Source of the DNA: Diphasiastrum complanatum
Taxonomy: Eukaryota; Streptophyta; Lycopodiopsida; Lycopodiales; Lycopodiaceae
Assembly: GCA_029204225.1 (NCBI GenBank)
Contig: CM055109.1
Coordinates: forward strand, 40,163,791-40,223,790
DNA: 60,000 nucleotides
Direction of reading: 5' to 3'
In this document: positions 21,201 to 33,120 of the stretch, piece after piece
Layout of the letters: the number at the start of each line of letters is the position of its first letter
Numbering within the stretch: the first letter of the stretch is position 1
Made by a program: the position numbers and the translations under genes
Notes under the pieces: generated by a model
Database searches by the model: none
Told to the model about the DNA's origin: nothing
What the model saw: only the letters and a program-made list of their open reading frames with translations

Positions 21201-22380
21201 CAAAGTTTTACCTTTTCCACCAAGGATCGCGATCATCTATGGCACATGTTTCCTTCTCAAGCAAAATTTTATCATATGGTCAAGCTGGTTGCAAATATAA
21301 TAAAGATTTACCTTTTTAGCCTTGATCCAGGACATAAACTTTTTCCTTTTGCTCTTATTGTCAATCTCTGGTCAAAAACCCTAGAAAACAAGCTTTTTAT
21401 TTTACCAAAATATAGTCTAGAAACTAAAGTCTTAGCATAAAGTAGCATGCAATCATTAATTCCACACTTAATGATTCCCTGACAACACATACAAATGTTG
21501 GAAATACTCAATTATAGTACCTTATAAACAATTCAAGCATAAAACTTGAATATGAGCAAAAACCATCATAAACACCCCACAGGTCTGATTTCAATCAATT
21601 TGGCTATGGAGAACACCGATATTGATGGAAGTGAACAACCAAGAGAGGAAGAACAATGGATATGTTAAAATATTGAACACGACAATTATGCTAAAAGGCT
21701 AAACAATAATAAATCTTGAAAAGATAGGGCCTATACCCTTGTTATGGGAGTAAATTTTGTTGAAGGGGTCTAACCTAATTGTGGAGTCTATTATGCTTTA
21801 GTGAAGGAATATGGTCACTTCACCTAATAGGCCATTGTGTATAAATAAATTTGCACTTCATTACGCACAGACAATGGCAGGTTGAAGAATGAGAAAAGTG
21901 AAGTGTTGAGAAAACAAACTTAGTAAATTTGCTGAAGAAAATTTCTAAGACATATGCTGAAAAACTAGAAGCCCAAAAAATTAAAATGCAACACTATGAG
22001 ACAAATGTGGAAGTTTTGAAGCCATATTGAGTGAATAAAAAGTGAGATCTACATATCAAGTTTAGGAGATACAATAGGAATAGAGCCATAGGAAAAGATG
22101 ATGGATTGTCCACATGTTGCACTATGTTAAGGAGTTTGGAGAGTAGGCTTTCTAACTTGTAATGCAAATTTCATGGATAGAATGGATTTTTGAATTATCC
22201 TTATTCATGTGTCTTTCGATCCATTGAGCTTAAATTTTTGGGTATTGCAAGAAGTGGCAATTAATAAGGCCCTTGATTCATAGTATTTTATGCATTTTAT
22301 GACCAAAAGAGATTACTTATGTCATGATTGCAAGCTAGTCTAGTTGGTTGATCATGCAACAAGGTTTTATGCAACATAAC
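18240..22380. other. AT-rich intergenic DNA, nothing recognised
   Basis: No exon chain, transposon domain or RNA gene could be supported. Short open frames (for example 19642-19905, 18279-18539) lack known motifs. A small (AC)n run is at about 18478-18492. Confidence 0.5.
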
Positions 22381-22446
22381 CGATAGGTTGAAGGTCATGG
22401 ATCTCTATGTTATTATCATGAGTCAATCCACACACTTGTTCCTTTG

Positions 22447-22473
22447 GTGTGTGTGTGTGTGTGTGTGTGTGTT
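22447..22473. repeat. (GT)n microsatellite
   Basis: An uninterrupted GT run of about 13 units. It accounts for the CVCVC stretch in an overlapping open frame that is otherwise unassigned. Confidence 0.95.
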
Positions 22474-22840
22474 TCAAAAACCTACCACACTAAAGCTTAT
22501 AAGGAAGAGAGTTGAACTTAGATACTATTTGATTGAGATGTTATTCACGTATTGTAAAGTAGAGTTGTTGTCAACTAAGGGAGAGATATCCTTTATTTTT
22601 GCAAATGCACACAAATTAGTAAATCATCTGTGCTATATAAGGGAGAATGATGTTTTTGATTTAACATTCCCAACTAATGGGTTGAAGGATATCATATATA
22701 AAGGGTTGGGGTAGGATGTTGAAGTTACTTTAAAGTGTATTAGTCGTTATAGATTTTAAGCATTTGTGATGGGAAAATCAGTTTTGTTTAATGAATATAT
22801 GTATAATTTGGAAATAAACTAAGACAACCATGATTTTGGC

Positions 22841-23056
22841 CTAAAAGTTTTGCATCGTAATTCTTTGATCTACCATTTTCAGCTTATAGCGTGGTAGATT
22901 CAGTTGGGTAAAACCCCAGGTCTTTGCCAATGATAAATCCATAATATTTCTGCCTGATAAACTATCCAAGATAGCAAATATTGTGGAATAGTCTTTATAG
23001 GGCATGGGTAGGGTGATGCTATTCCCCTTAGCAACACCTATGTTCATCATATTCAT
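22841..23056 (-). pseudogene. Retroelement aspartic protease-like fragment
   Basis: The minus strand reads PYKDYSTIFAILDSLSGRNI followed by MDLSLAKTWGF and LPRYKLKMVDQR. The pattern of a strand, LD-x-x-SG and a following loop is that of Ty3/gypsy-type proteases, with a degenerate active site. Assignment is tentative. Confidence 0.4.
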
Positions 23057-23092
23057 GGGAATATGTGGAATTTTTTGACATCCTCAGGTTTT

Positions 23093-23232
23093 GGTGGCAA
23101 CCCCTGCATGGCCCAGGTTGCTGCTTATTGCACACATGTCCCATCAATTGCTTAGTCATGTGTACAATTGGTTCTAGTCTCATGACTAGATCCAAAACAT
23201 AGTAGTACAGTAAATCTACCTTTATTCTAACT
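23093..23232 (-). repeat. Truncated 3' LTR of copia (23-29 kb)
   Basis: It resembles 28793-28911, with shared blocks such as CATGGCCCAGGTTGC versus CATGACCCAGGTTGC and a common ATTCTAACT end. The inner part of the LTR is not recognisable left of about 23093. Confidence 0.6.
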
Positions 23233-23259
23233 CCCTCCGTAAAAGTAGTGTTACTTTCT

Positions 23260-24360
23260 CAACACTTATATAATATACTAAAGTTAAATAGCTTTAAGTA
23301 TATAAAGGTTTGATCTAAACTTATCAAACTTTTTTTCACAAATGTCTTCATAAAAATGTAAGATAGTTGCTGATCAATACCATAATGAACAACATCTATC
23401 TCTTTGTTCTCCACCCTTTCATGAATTAGTGGTAGTGAATCTTAATGTGTTTTGTCCTAGTGTAATACATAGGATTCCTAGAAAATTGAATACTACTCTG
23501 ACTATCGCTATATTAAGTAGTTAGTTTTCCCTATTTTGAACCAATTTCCTTCATATTTACTTGGCCCAATATCAGTGTTCATCGGCTTACAATCATGTAA
23601 CCTAAACCTATGCAGCAACTCCTTGACATATATTTGGCCTGTGTTAATTCGAGCTCATGCTCTTTTCCACTACATCTTGATTATTTCAAGTCATCAACAT
23701 ATAGAGCAACCAAATTAATCACATCTTCAAAACATAAAATATAGAAATTAGGATCCAAGTGTGTCATCATTATCCCTTTATATTGAAAATATGCATCAAT
23801 CTTGTTGTACCACACATGTGGTGCTTGTTTAAAGACATAAAGCAGCTTCTTCATATGAAAAACTTAATGCTCATATCCTTAACAAATCCATTAGGTTGAT
23901 ACATATACACATCCTCTTCTAAAGTACCATTAAGAATAGCAAACATTATATCCTTTTGATATATCGACCATCCAAATTGTGGAGGTAGAGCTACAAGAAG
24001 ACATAAGGTATTTTAGTTACAAACAATTGAAAAGATATTGTGATACTCAATATCTTTACTCTGGGCATAGCACTTGATCACCAACCTTGTCTTGTGCTTT
24101 GCAATGCTTCCTTTTGCATGGTACTTTATTCTATGCACCCATTTACATCCAATGAGATTCTCATCAACTGGAGGTTCCACCAAATTCCACATTTCATATT
24201 TGCTGGTTGAATCAATCTTATCTTGAATAGTCTTGATCCACATGTCCTCATCCTTAGCTTCTTCAAATGCTAAAGCTTCTTTTCTTTGAATGACATTTGA
24301 CAAAAGAGCATAATTTTCTTCATACCTTTTAGGTTTCATCTTCTCTCCCATTGATCTTCA
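23260..24360 (-). pseudogene. pol: Copia reverse transcriptase and RNase H remnants
   Basis: 24013-24351 encodes the RT start: YEMWNLVEPP, LIGCKWVHRIKYHAKGSIAK and KTRLVIKCYAQ. Further down, frameshifted pieces (for example AKELLHRFRLHDCKPMNTDI around 23590) and an ADIFTK-like end near 23330 mark RT palm and RNase H. The YVDD core is not legible. Non-functional. Confidence 0.75.
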
Positions 24361-24413
24361 TAGCACTCCCTAGATAGATTATTATGGATGGTCATCCATA
24401 TCAGAATTCTCCA

Positions 24414-25278
24414 TCAATCTTTCATATCACTTTTGGAGTTTTCTATCAGGTGATCTGCTTCCAAGTGAGAAGGTATCCTAAGGTACATCTTTATGTATGT
24501 GTTCATCACTTGCAACCTTGAACCTCTTATATCCATAAGGTTTATCCCTCCTATCTCATGAGATGGTAGAGTAGTATCATGAGGTGCATCACCATGCACA
24601 TCATCAAGAATGTCCATAAATTTCTCATCATCAAGAGGAATTCTCACAACAACATCGTTGATATCTGATGTGTCACTCTTCTCAACATCCTTGTCCTTGT
24701 ACATCATTGATTCAAAGATAACATCACGAATAATGTGAATTTTTCTTTCCAAAGGATCCAAGCACCTATAGCAATGAATGCATTTATCATTACCTAGAAA
24801 GATGCACTTCAACGCCTTTACATTTTACCTCTTTCAATGTAAAAAAAGACTTTGCATCCATAGATCCTCAAGTGGTTGCCAAGGACAACATGAGCCTCCT
24901 CCTCTACATGCAATGTTGTAGATATGTTTGGCTTCTTCTTGGTAGGTGCTTCCTCTGGTGTTATCTTAGGTATCATAATGGTATGACTCCTATTCTGGGG
25001 ATAAACTACAATTCCTTAGGAATGTGTACAAAGGCCTTACATCCAAAGATTCACAAGTGATTCACCTTTGGCTTTTTCTTCGTGAATGCCTCCTCAGGTG
25101 TTATCTTTGGCATGGCAATGGTAGGACTTCTATTTTGAAGATAGACTGCCGTTTTGCATGCTTCTGGCCAAAAATCTTTTCGTAGTTTCATCTCAGTTAC
25201 CATAGATCTGGCACTTTCCACAATCGTATGATTCTTGCACTCAGCTACACCATTGAGAGCAGGAGTATGAACTTGCAT
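24414..25278 (-). pseudogene. pol: Copia integrase C-terminal half and linker
   Basis: 25278-25051 carries NGVAECKNHTIVESARSM and FWPEACKTAVYLQNRSPT, the third catalytic Glu region and beyond. 24812-24414 carries KCIFLGNDKCIHCYRC and RDVIFES, the variable linker before RT. Frames are interrupted between them. Confidence 0.82.
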
Positions 25279-25640
25279 AAATTGTCTTTTGATCCCACAT
25301 TGATCACAAATATCATTGAAGTCATTAGACTTGTACCTGTCTGATTTTCGACCAATGCTTTGAAGCTCTTGAAATTGTCAAATGCATCTGATTTCCATGT
25401 CTTACGTGACATATTATCAATAAAGGTCATGAAATAGAAGGTTTTACCTAAGGACATGGTCCTCATAGGCCCGCATAAATCTGTGTGGATCAAATCCAGG
25501 ATGTTCTTTGCCCTTGCAACACCACCTTTATTGAACGTCTCTCGATGCTGCTTCTCATACACACATGATTCGCACATCAATTTCAAGTGGTCTTCTATCG
25601 TAGGCAATCATGTTATCATTTCTAGTTTCCTCATCACACT
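25245..25640 (-). pseudogene. pol: Copia integrase N-terminal half
   Basis: Contains CESCVYEKQHRETF (CxxC of the zinc module), LDLIHTDLCGPMRTMSLGKT with the first catalytic Asp, and YFMTFIDNMSRKTW. The second Asp region is frameshifted. Confidence 0.82.
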
Positions 25641-26270
25641 GAGGCTTCCTTTTAAAAATTACAGCAAATAAGGATCCTAAAACACTTGAAATGATGAGGA
25701 AAACAATAGATTATGATTTCATAAGATTAGCACAAGTTGAACCATCAAAATCCATCAAAAACCTATGCTTGAACCTCACTAAATGGCCCAAATCCTTGAA
25801 GAAGGCTTCACACGTGTGAAAGTACGGCCTCCCACAGTCTGAGTACTGTACACCAGACCTACATTCAATCCTATAGTCATTAGTAATCACAAGTACTCAA
25901 ACAATTATGAACATAGAGAGCAATTGCACCATTATGAGAGAAAAAACATGAAATTGCTTGATTGATTTTGGTGAGATATCATCACCTATATATACATGAT
26001 CCATCACGGTTTTGGGCAGGTATGAGTAGCCCTAAACCTATCCCTAATGCTAATTTTGGTGGATCTTTCATCCCTACCAAGTTAGGGTTGGAATCTTGGA
26101 GATCCCTCAATAATGCAAAAATTACCAAAAATAGCTCCTATTTTTTCTCCCTTGTATCTAAGCATAATTTGGACTCATTCCAAAGGTTCTAATACTTAGG
26201 TCTACTTGAGAACATCCTTATGAATGGAATCCTATGCTATTTGGCACGTGTGACAAGCCACATCATGACC
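25641..26270. other. Unexplained 0.6-kb insert inside the copia pol region
   Basis: It separates pre-integrase (ends about 26277) from the integrase start (about 25640), which are normally adjacent. It has no recognisable domain, TIR or LTR. Possibly an old small insertion. Confidence 0.4.
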
Positions 26271-26276
26271 ATCTAA

Positions 26277-26747
26277 CTATTTACAAGTCATATGACCAAA
26301 ACTAGTCAAGCTAGAATTGTGAATTTTTAACATTCCTAAGTTCAAGTGACCAAGCCTCTTATGCCACAATTCAGTTTGCGATGCAATGGACGAGACAAGT
26401 CCATGTTGCCCCTTGATTGTGGCATTCAACTTGTACGATTTAGTATTGGGCTCCCTTATTCCATACGCAATAACTTTGAACTTTTGGTTCATGTCCTTCA
26501 CGAAGCAACGATCGTGGGAAAATTCTATTTTCAACTTTTGATCAGTAATGACTCCAATAGAAAGTAGATTTTTCTTCAAATTTGGTACGTAAAGTACCTC
26601 CATGATCATCCTGCTTTTGCCATCAGGTAGTTGGATTGAAACAGTGCCTATCCCCTTGATCTTGCACACATCACCATTTGCTTGTGAAACGGACGTTCCA
26701 TTATCCAACACTTTCAAGCTACTGAACCAATCCTTGTTACCTGTCAT
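26277..26747 (-). pseudogene. pol: Copia protease end and GAG_pre-integrase domain
   Basis: It reads VLYVPNLKKNLLSIGVITDQ, then ELWHKRLGHLNLGMLKI, the HxxxxH-type start of the integrase zinc module. The protease active site just upstream is poorly preserved (sequence near 26760 reads ARYIDS where D-S-G is expected). Confidence 0.83.
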
Positions 26748-26759
26748 GTTTCTTGTGGC

Positions 26760-27607
26760 TCACGAGTCAATATACCGTGCTTGATCATCTTGATTAGATG
26801 ACAATGCTGATATGAAGATGCTAGAGTCTTCAATCTCACCCTCATCGACAAGGTTACTTGCTTGCTTTGGTTTCCCCTTGCCTTGTTCCGCCAGGAGTTT
26901 CCAAAATTCACTCTTCCAATGGCCCTTTTTACCGCAATGGAAGCACTTGTCTTTCTTCTTGGTCTTATTGGAAGATCCCTCATGCTCCTGAAGCTTGGCA
27001 AATTGTTGTTTAGACTTCTTCTTGCCCTTGCCCTTGCCTTGTTTTTGGCATGTCGCAAGTGCCTGATCGTCAGTATTTTGACGTCTAGCTTTCACCATTT
27101 CTCGTCGTTGCTCTTCCTGCATCAAGATTCCTATGAGCTCGTCAAAGGTTGGTAATCTTTCTCTTGATGATATTCTGCTCACAAACATCTGATAGGGTTC
27201 TACAATGCTGCACAATGCATCACCAATAGAATGCAGTTCATCCCTCATTGTTTTGATTCTGGTCATATAAGCCTGAATGTGCTCTCCTTGCTCCATGCGG
27301 ACACTATTCAGTTTTGACTTCAGAAACATGATTCTGATGTCTCGAACTGCTCCTTTAGCACATCCCATGCCTGTCTGGGTGTAACAGCATCACAAATGTG
27401 AGTAATGATGTGATCCTTCACTAACAAGTTAATGAAGGTCAAAGCTTTTCTCAACTTCTTGTCGAACACTTTGATGTTTGCTTCATTTGGCGGCCTTCTC
27501 TCATCACCTGTGACGACATCCCACACGTCTTTCTCCATCAGTATGTTTTTCATTTTGAATTTCCACACTGCATAGTTGGAAATCCCGTCCATGTTTGCTA
27601 CTTTCAC
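26760..27607 (-). pseudogene. gag: Copia gag in two overlapping frames
   Basis: 27607-27320 is the N-terminus (YAVWKFKMKNILMEKDVWDV, AWDVLKEQFET). 27368-26760 is the rest, with MTRIKTMRDELHS, a Lys-rich stretch and a nucleocapsid knuckle CFHCGKKGHWKSEF. The last Cys of the knuckle is replaced by Phe, which should abolish zinc binding. One frameshift joins the two parts. Confidence 0.85.
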
Positions 27608-28640
27608 TCAAAATAGACTCTCCCATGTCCGAGTGCCCTTCGTTTGGAATCCGTAGCCCTTCATTTGGGTTAAAACGGATAAAAGAGACAAAATTAAGAG
27701 CTTTTTCACTTTATGAACAATTTCTTCAATTTGAAGAGACTTCAACCTTCAGTGAATTTAGACCCAACTCAACTTTCAATATGAAAATTTTTCTTGAAGT
27801 TGAAGGGCTAAATTTGTTTCAAATTTTCTTAGCCTTCTTTAAGGACCCTTCAGAGTACATCTAACCGCCAATTTTGATCTGAGGGTGGGTACTCATCCTG
27901 AGTAGCACGATCTCTACCGTTGATCTTGAACATGCTTGATCCAATGGTCACAACCATATCGGCATGCTAATGGTAGTCCCTCCAACCGCTGGCCCACCTC
28001 AGAACGCTAGTCGCCTCCTCTGCTTGACTATGCGTGACCTGTCCGCCCTTCTCCACGAGCCTTCTCCTTCAAGCTTGGATATGGCTGCCCTTAGAGATTG
28101 CAAACAGTTCCTCAGTTCAGCGCGGCTGTCCACGGCCACTTCAGATTTGATTGGACTGATCAGGACGCCCTTTTTCTTGCTTTTATAGCAACAAAAATGG
28201 TTGAGTATAGAGAGAAATCCACGTTTTGGGGTCCCAAACCCTAGGCCAGGGTTTTTCTCAGAAAATTGATCTTGGCTTCCTGTTCACAGTTCTCTAGTAG
28301 GCCAATCCTCTTCCTCTGAGGTCACTCTACTGCTAGGAGTGTGATGCTTCAATCCGTTCTCAAAACAGTGTCCGTTTGAATGCACATCGACTGCAAATGC
28401 CAAGTAGCCTTCCTTCGGAATTTCAAAATTCCATTTTGTTGAGGTTCTGATTCAGCCAACAACTCTAGTCTCTAAATCTCACATAGTCTCAAGCTCAACA
28501 AGCTTTTGTGTGCTAGACTCTGTGCACCAGCACTTCTCTTTCCATCTACAACCTGCCGTAAACCCTGAACTCTCAGAAGACTATACTTCTTCCAAAGCTC
28601 TCTTCAACTGCGACATTGTACTATGTACACTCCTTGTACG

Positions 28641-28652
28641 GCTCCGATACCA
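28641..28652 (-). promoter_or_regulatory. Primer-binding site of copia (23-29 kb)
   Basis: The reverse complement reads TGGTATCGGAGC, an iMet-type site with one change, next to the LTR at 28653-28911. Confidence 0.8.
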
Positions 28653-28911
28653 ACTTAGAATTTGCTTCGAACAGGAACACAAATCATGCTACACAGTAAC
28701 ACAGACAGAAAACACTCTCCACAACAAGCTCACATAGCAACTGTATTTCTCAAAATGAAATTACACTGTTCATATAGTTCTTCACTCAAGCAACCCATGC
28801 ATGACCCAGGTTGCCGTTGGCGGGATGCGTGTCCCGTCGACTTGCCTCATGGCGAGGCCAACTAATCCTTATCAGCTAATAGGACCCAGTGATTCTACTT
28901 TAATTCTAACT
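28653..28911 (-). repeat. 5' LTR of copia (23-29 kb)
   Basis: About 259 bp. In minus orientation it begins AGTTAGAAT and ends ATTCTAAGT, near-perfect inverted ends without TG/CA. The left end is fixed by the primer site, the right end by interruption of the host copia. Confidence 0.7.
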
Positions 28912-29003
28912 AAATCATCAACGTATAGTGCTGTTATAACATAGTTTGGCCCCTTTGGTTCTAGATACACATTTGAATCTACGGTGCCGGAGGTAAAGTC
29001 GTG

Positions 29004-29357
29004 CTACAACAAGAAACAATTTATTCTATCATACCAGGCCCTTGGGGCTTGCTTCAGACTGTATAATGCCTTATGCAATTTGCATAGTAGATGCTCCTTG
29101 CCTTGAAGGACGTAACCTTCTGGTTGATAGATGTAGACATCTTCTTGTATGTATACGTATAGGAATGTCGTTTGGACATCCATCTTGTGAATATCCAGAT
29201 CTTCTGCAGTAGATATAGCCAATAAAGTACGAATGGACTGATGTTTTACTACTAGATTGGAGGTCTCAGTGTAGTCTATCCCATATACTTGTTCAAAGCC
29301 TTTAACCACCAGTCTAGCTTTCCATTTGGATATAGATCCATCTGGCTTAAGCTTCAA
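29004..29357 (-). pseudogene. pol: Copia reverse transcriptase fragment
   Basis: Clear RT motifs: KLKPDGSISKWKARLVVKGF, MDVQTTFLYVYIQEDVYIYQ, PEGY and LHKALYSLKQAPRAWYDRI. The catalytic ALYVDD follows in a shifted frame at about 28912-28936, where the younger copia is inserted. Confidence 0.9.
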
Positions 29358-29751
29358 CTTAAAGATCCACTTGGTGTCAATTGGTTTTACACCAGTAGGA
29401 GGATTAACAAGACTTCAGGTCTTGTTTTTCATCAGAACTAATACTTAGCATCCATGTTAGCTTTCCATTTGTCTGCATCGGACATCGACAGTGCTTCTGC
29501 TACGGTGGCAGGTTCGTCATGATTGATGAAAGCCTGAGGGATGAAGCGGTTAGGCTGCTGTCATTGTCTCACAGATCTTCGAACTGCATGTGCTTGATCA
29601 GACGATTCTCCTTGGTGAATGACTGGGATCGTAGTATTTTGTGGTTGAACGATCGTCGGTCTAGGCCCATCGACGGTAAGTCGAGCCATTGGGACAAACT
29701 CCATTGTTTGAATAGTCGTAGGTCGTAGCCTATCGATGGAAGGTGGAGCTG

Positions 29752-30822
29752 CTACGGCAGTCTCTTTGGTTGCTTCTGCTTGAAATCGTAATACTTGTCT
29801 TCGAGGAAGACAACGTCGCGACTAACTGAGATCTGGCCCATAACCACATCGTAAACACGATATGCCTTGTGCGATGTTGAATAGCCGATGAAGATACCTT
29901 TATAGCTTACTGGGTCCAGCTTCTTCCTCATATCAGATGGCACTTGTGCATAGCAGATACATCCTAAAACACATAAGTGTTTCAAGCTTGGTTTGTATCC
30001 GTAGTAGTAGGCTTCAAACAATGTCTTGGAATCAACTGCTTTAGTGCTAGAGTAGTTATGCAGATAGCAGGCCATAGAGATTGCTTCTGTCCAGAATGTT
30101 TGAGGTAAGTGGGCGTTGGTTGTCATGGATCATGCAGCTTCCAATAGTGTGCGGTTCTTCTGCTCAACTACTCCGTTTTGTTGAGTGTAGCTTGTAGTAA
30201 ATTGATGGTGCACGCCACATGACAACAGATAGTCCTTCATCTCATTTGATAGGTACTCTCCCCCTGAATCAAACTGTAGGGTCTTGATTTTCTGACCAAT
30301 CTGATTCTCAGCATATTGCTTGAATTCTTTGAAGCAATTGAATGCTTCTGACTTGTTCTTAATGAACATTACACTGGTAAAATGGGAGAAGTCATCAATG
30401 AATGTAATAAAGTATAGAGCCTTACCCAAGGAAGGTATGCTCATAGGACCACATAAGTCACTGTGTATTAGTGACAAAATAGACTTGGCTCTTCTGGCCT
30501 GTCCTCTTGGAAATCTAGTTCTAGGTTGTTTGCCTAGTAAGCAACTTTCACAAACAGATTGATTAGTTGTAGTAACAGCATTTATATTCATGTCCTTGAC
30601 CATGTTGTCATGATGCATATACAAGATTGAATGCATGTTTAGATGTCCTAATCTTTGATGCCACAAACAACTCACAAAAAGTGCAACATCGTGACTCAGT
30701 ATGTACAAATTTCCTTCTTTGTAAGCAGAGAGGATTTCCTTTGAGTGCTCATCTAAAATAGTACATTGCCTAGCAGTAAACAAGGCTCTATAGCCTTGAT
30801 CAGTGATCTTGCTAATAGACAA
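29752..30822 (-). pseudogene. pol: Copia pre-integrase and integrase
   Basis: 30822-30130 contains LWHQRLGHLNMHS, CESCLLGKQPRTRFP, LIHSDLCGPMSIPSLGKALY, YFITFIDDFSHFT and LQFDSGGEYLSNEMKDYLL; the zinc ligands and first two catalytic Asp are intact. A stop separates it from 30126-29752 (FWTEAISMACYLHNYS, GCICYAQVPSDMRKKLDP, YKGIFIGYS). Close to functional, with few lesions. Confidence 0.9.
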
Positions 30823-30849
30823 TAAGTTCTTTGTTAATTTGGGTACATA

Positions 30850-31077
<228 letters not shown>

Positions 31078-31359
31078 CTTGCCTTAGCTGGCATAGACAT
31101 CACTTTTCCTCTCCTTCTCTCACTCTTCTCTCTTCTTTTCCCTTCATTTTTCATCACAAAAATCGAGTTTTTTAGTTTGTTAGTGGTAGTTAGTGTGGAT
31201 TAGAGTTAGTGGGGGGTGGATTAGTGTTATAACTGTAGATTAGAACAACCCTTGCTTTAAAATAAAAATAAAACATTAGAAAACATGAAAAATTTGTTTT
31301 TGGTGGAAAATAGGCGGGAAAAACATATTAGAGGCAATAACTTTTTACTGCTCCGCAAC

Positions 31360-32165
31360 TAACCTTCACCCCTTTGATAGTACCTTCTGGACACTATTCA
31401 AAACCTACATAAAAGTCGGCGAAGGTTAATTCCCAACCATTTTTGAAAAAACCGCAAAACATTGCCAAAAAAGCCATAAAATTTGTATTTTCTCTCCATT
31501 TCTTGGGAGATAACCTTCGCCCACCTAGATTTAGCTAAATCTGTATCAGAGGAAACTACTGTCAGCTCGCCAAATGTTATCTCTCTAGGATCTGAGAGAA
31601 AACTGCCAAAAATAGAAAAAAACCCATAAATTTTGTATTTTCTCTCGATCCCCTGGGAAATAACCTTCGCCCACTTGGATCTAGCTAAATCTGTATCAAA
31701 GAAAGCTATTGTTTGTATTTTCTCTCCATCCCCTAGGAAATAACCTTCGCCCACCTGCATTTAGCTAAACCTGTATCAGAAGAGGCTACTGTCAGCTTGG
31801 CAAATGTTCTCTTTCTAGGATTTGAGAGAAAACTACCAAAAATAGCAAAAAAAAGCCATAAAATTTATATTTTCTCTCCATTCCCTGGGAAATAACCTTT
31901 AAACGCCTAGATTTAGCTAGATCTGTATCAGAGGAGGCTACTATCAGCTCAGCAAATGTTCTCTCTTTAGGATCTGAGAGAAAACTGCCAAAAATAGCAA
32001 AAAACCCATAAAATTTGTATTTTATCTCCATCCCTTGGGAAATAACCTTTTCCCACCTGAATTTAGCTAAATATGTATTGGAAAAGGCTACTATTCAGCT
32101 TGGCAAACGTTTTCTCTCTAGGATCTGAGAGAAAACTGCCAAAAATAACAAAAAACCCCAAAAAA
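31360..32165. repeat. Tandem repeat, ~150-bp unit, in element leader
   Basis: A block containing TAACCTTCGCCCACCT, GATTTAGCTAAATCTGTATC and GGATCTGAGAGAAAACTGCC recurs, with TAACC starts at about 31360, 31511, 31661, 31741, 31893 and 32043. Spacing is about 150 bp, with one 80-bp truncated unit. Copies diverge by several percent. Confidence 0.85.
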
Positions 32166-33120
32166 TACACTTTTTTCTTGATTTTTTGAGATCTGATCTG
32201 AATCAACCTTTTTTGAGGTTTTTACAACTATATTTGACCACAATCTGGGTTCTGTGAAATTCCTGTGAAGATCCAATGGACAGACCTAGAAAGATCTAAG
32301 AAAAAGTGCTGAAAAGTGCTCAAAAATTGAGTTTTTTCAAAATTATGCAAAAAATGTCCATCAAGAGCCTTCTCAGACCTCATAATAGCTAGATCTAGTC
32401 TATATCCAGCTACATTGGAAAGGGAAAAAGTTATATCAACTCCGATCTGAAGAAATCTCAGAAAAACCACAAAAAACCGCTAAAAATGGGCAAAAATACA
32501 CTAAAAATGATCCTGTTCTCTTTATGTTCCTGAATCTGACGGTTAAAAACTCAGTCCAAATCGGTAATAGTTGAATTATACTGTGTTTCAGCTACTATCA
32601 GACTTTGCTTCAGATCAGGCACTCAGATCTTGAAATCTTAGAGAAACAGTCGTAAAAAGTGCTCGATTTTAGCAAAAATCTTCAATTTTTGATAGCCGGC
32701 TCAAAACTAACCCTCGCAGGTCTCAGAGAAGTTTCATCAGTTCTTGATTCAACTATTGTGATGGGGGTGATAGTTAATTCCCATCCTTGTTGAAAAAAAA
32801 ATTCATTTTTTATACCAAAACCGTCTCCATCTGTGTTTTCATCTCCATCTTCATCAGCACAACCTTCATTCTTTTTCATATCATTACATGCATCTACCTT
32901 TTCCTCCATCAATATCCTAATATAACAACCATCTGCTACCATTTATTCACACATCTCCTTCTTGTCCTTTTGATTGTCCTTGGTTTCTTAATCTCTCAAT
33001 CTTTGGTCGACTTCTTTTCTTCTCTTGTTCACCTCTCAAAAAAAAAAAAACAAGTGGGACACCATTGTTGTACAACCCTTGAAGCAATTACGTACATCAC
33101 AATAATACTGCATTCCAGCC

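Larger units (their letters stand above)
23085..28911 (-). mobile_element. Copia element (decayed) inserted in another copia
   Basis: Read from 28911 leftward: 5' LTR, primer site, leader, gag, protease and pre-integrase, integrase, reverse transcriptase, RNase H remnants and a truncated 3' LTR. The order PR-IN-RT-RH defines Ty1/copia. The 5' end lies exactly in the ALYVDD codons of the copia at 28912-30850. Many stops and frameshifts make it inactive. About 620 bp (25640-26270) between pre-integrase and integrase is unexplained and may be a further insertion. Confidence 0.85.

Noticed and set aside
22388-22714. 108-codon plus-strand frame with CVCVC stretch
   Set aside because: Part is a GT microsatellite; the rest matches no family I recognise, so no gene is called.
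23232-23252. CTCCCTCCGT string resembling a Stowaway MITE end
   Set aside because: No matching inverted end (ACGGAGGGAG) or TA duplication found nearby; probably chance next to an LTR end.
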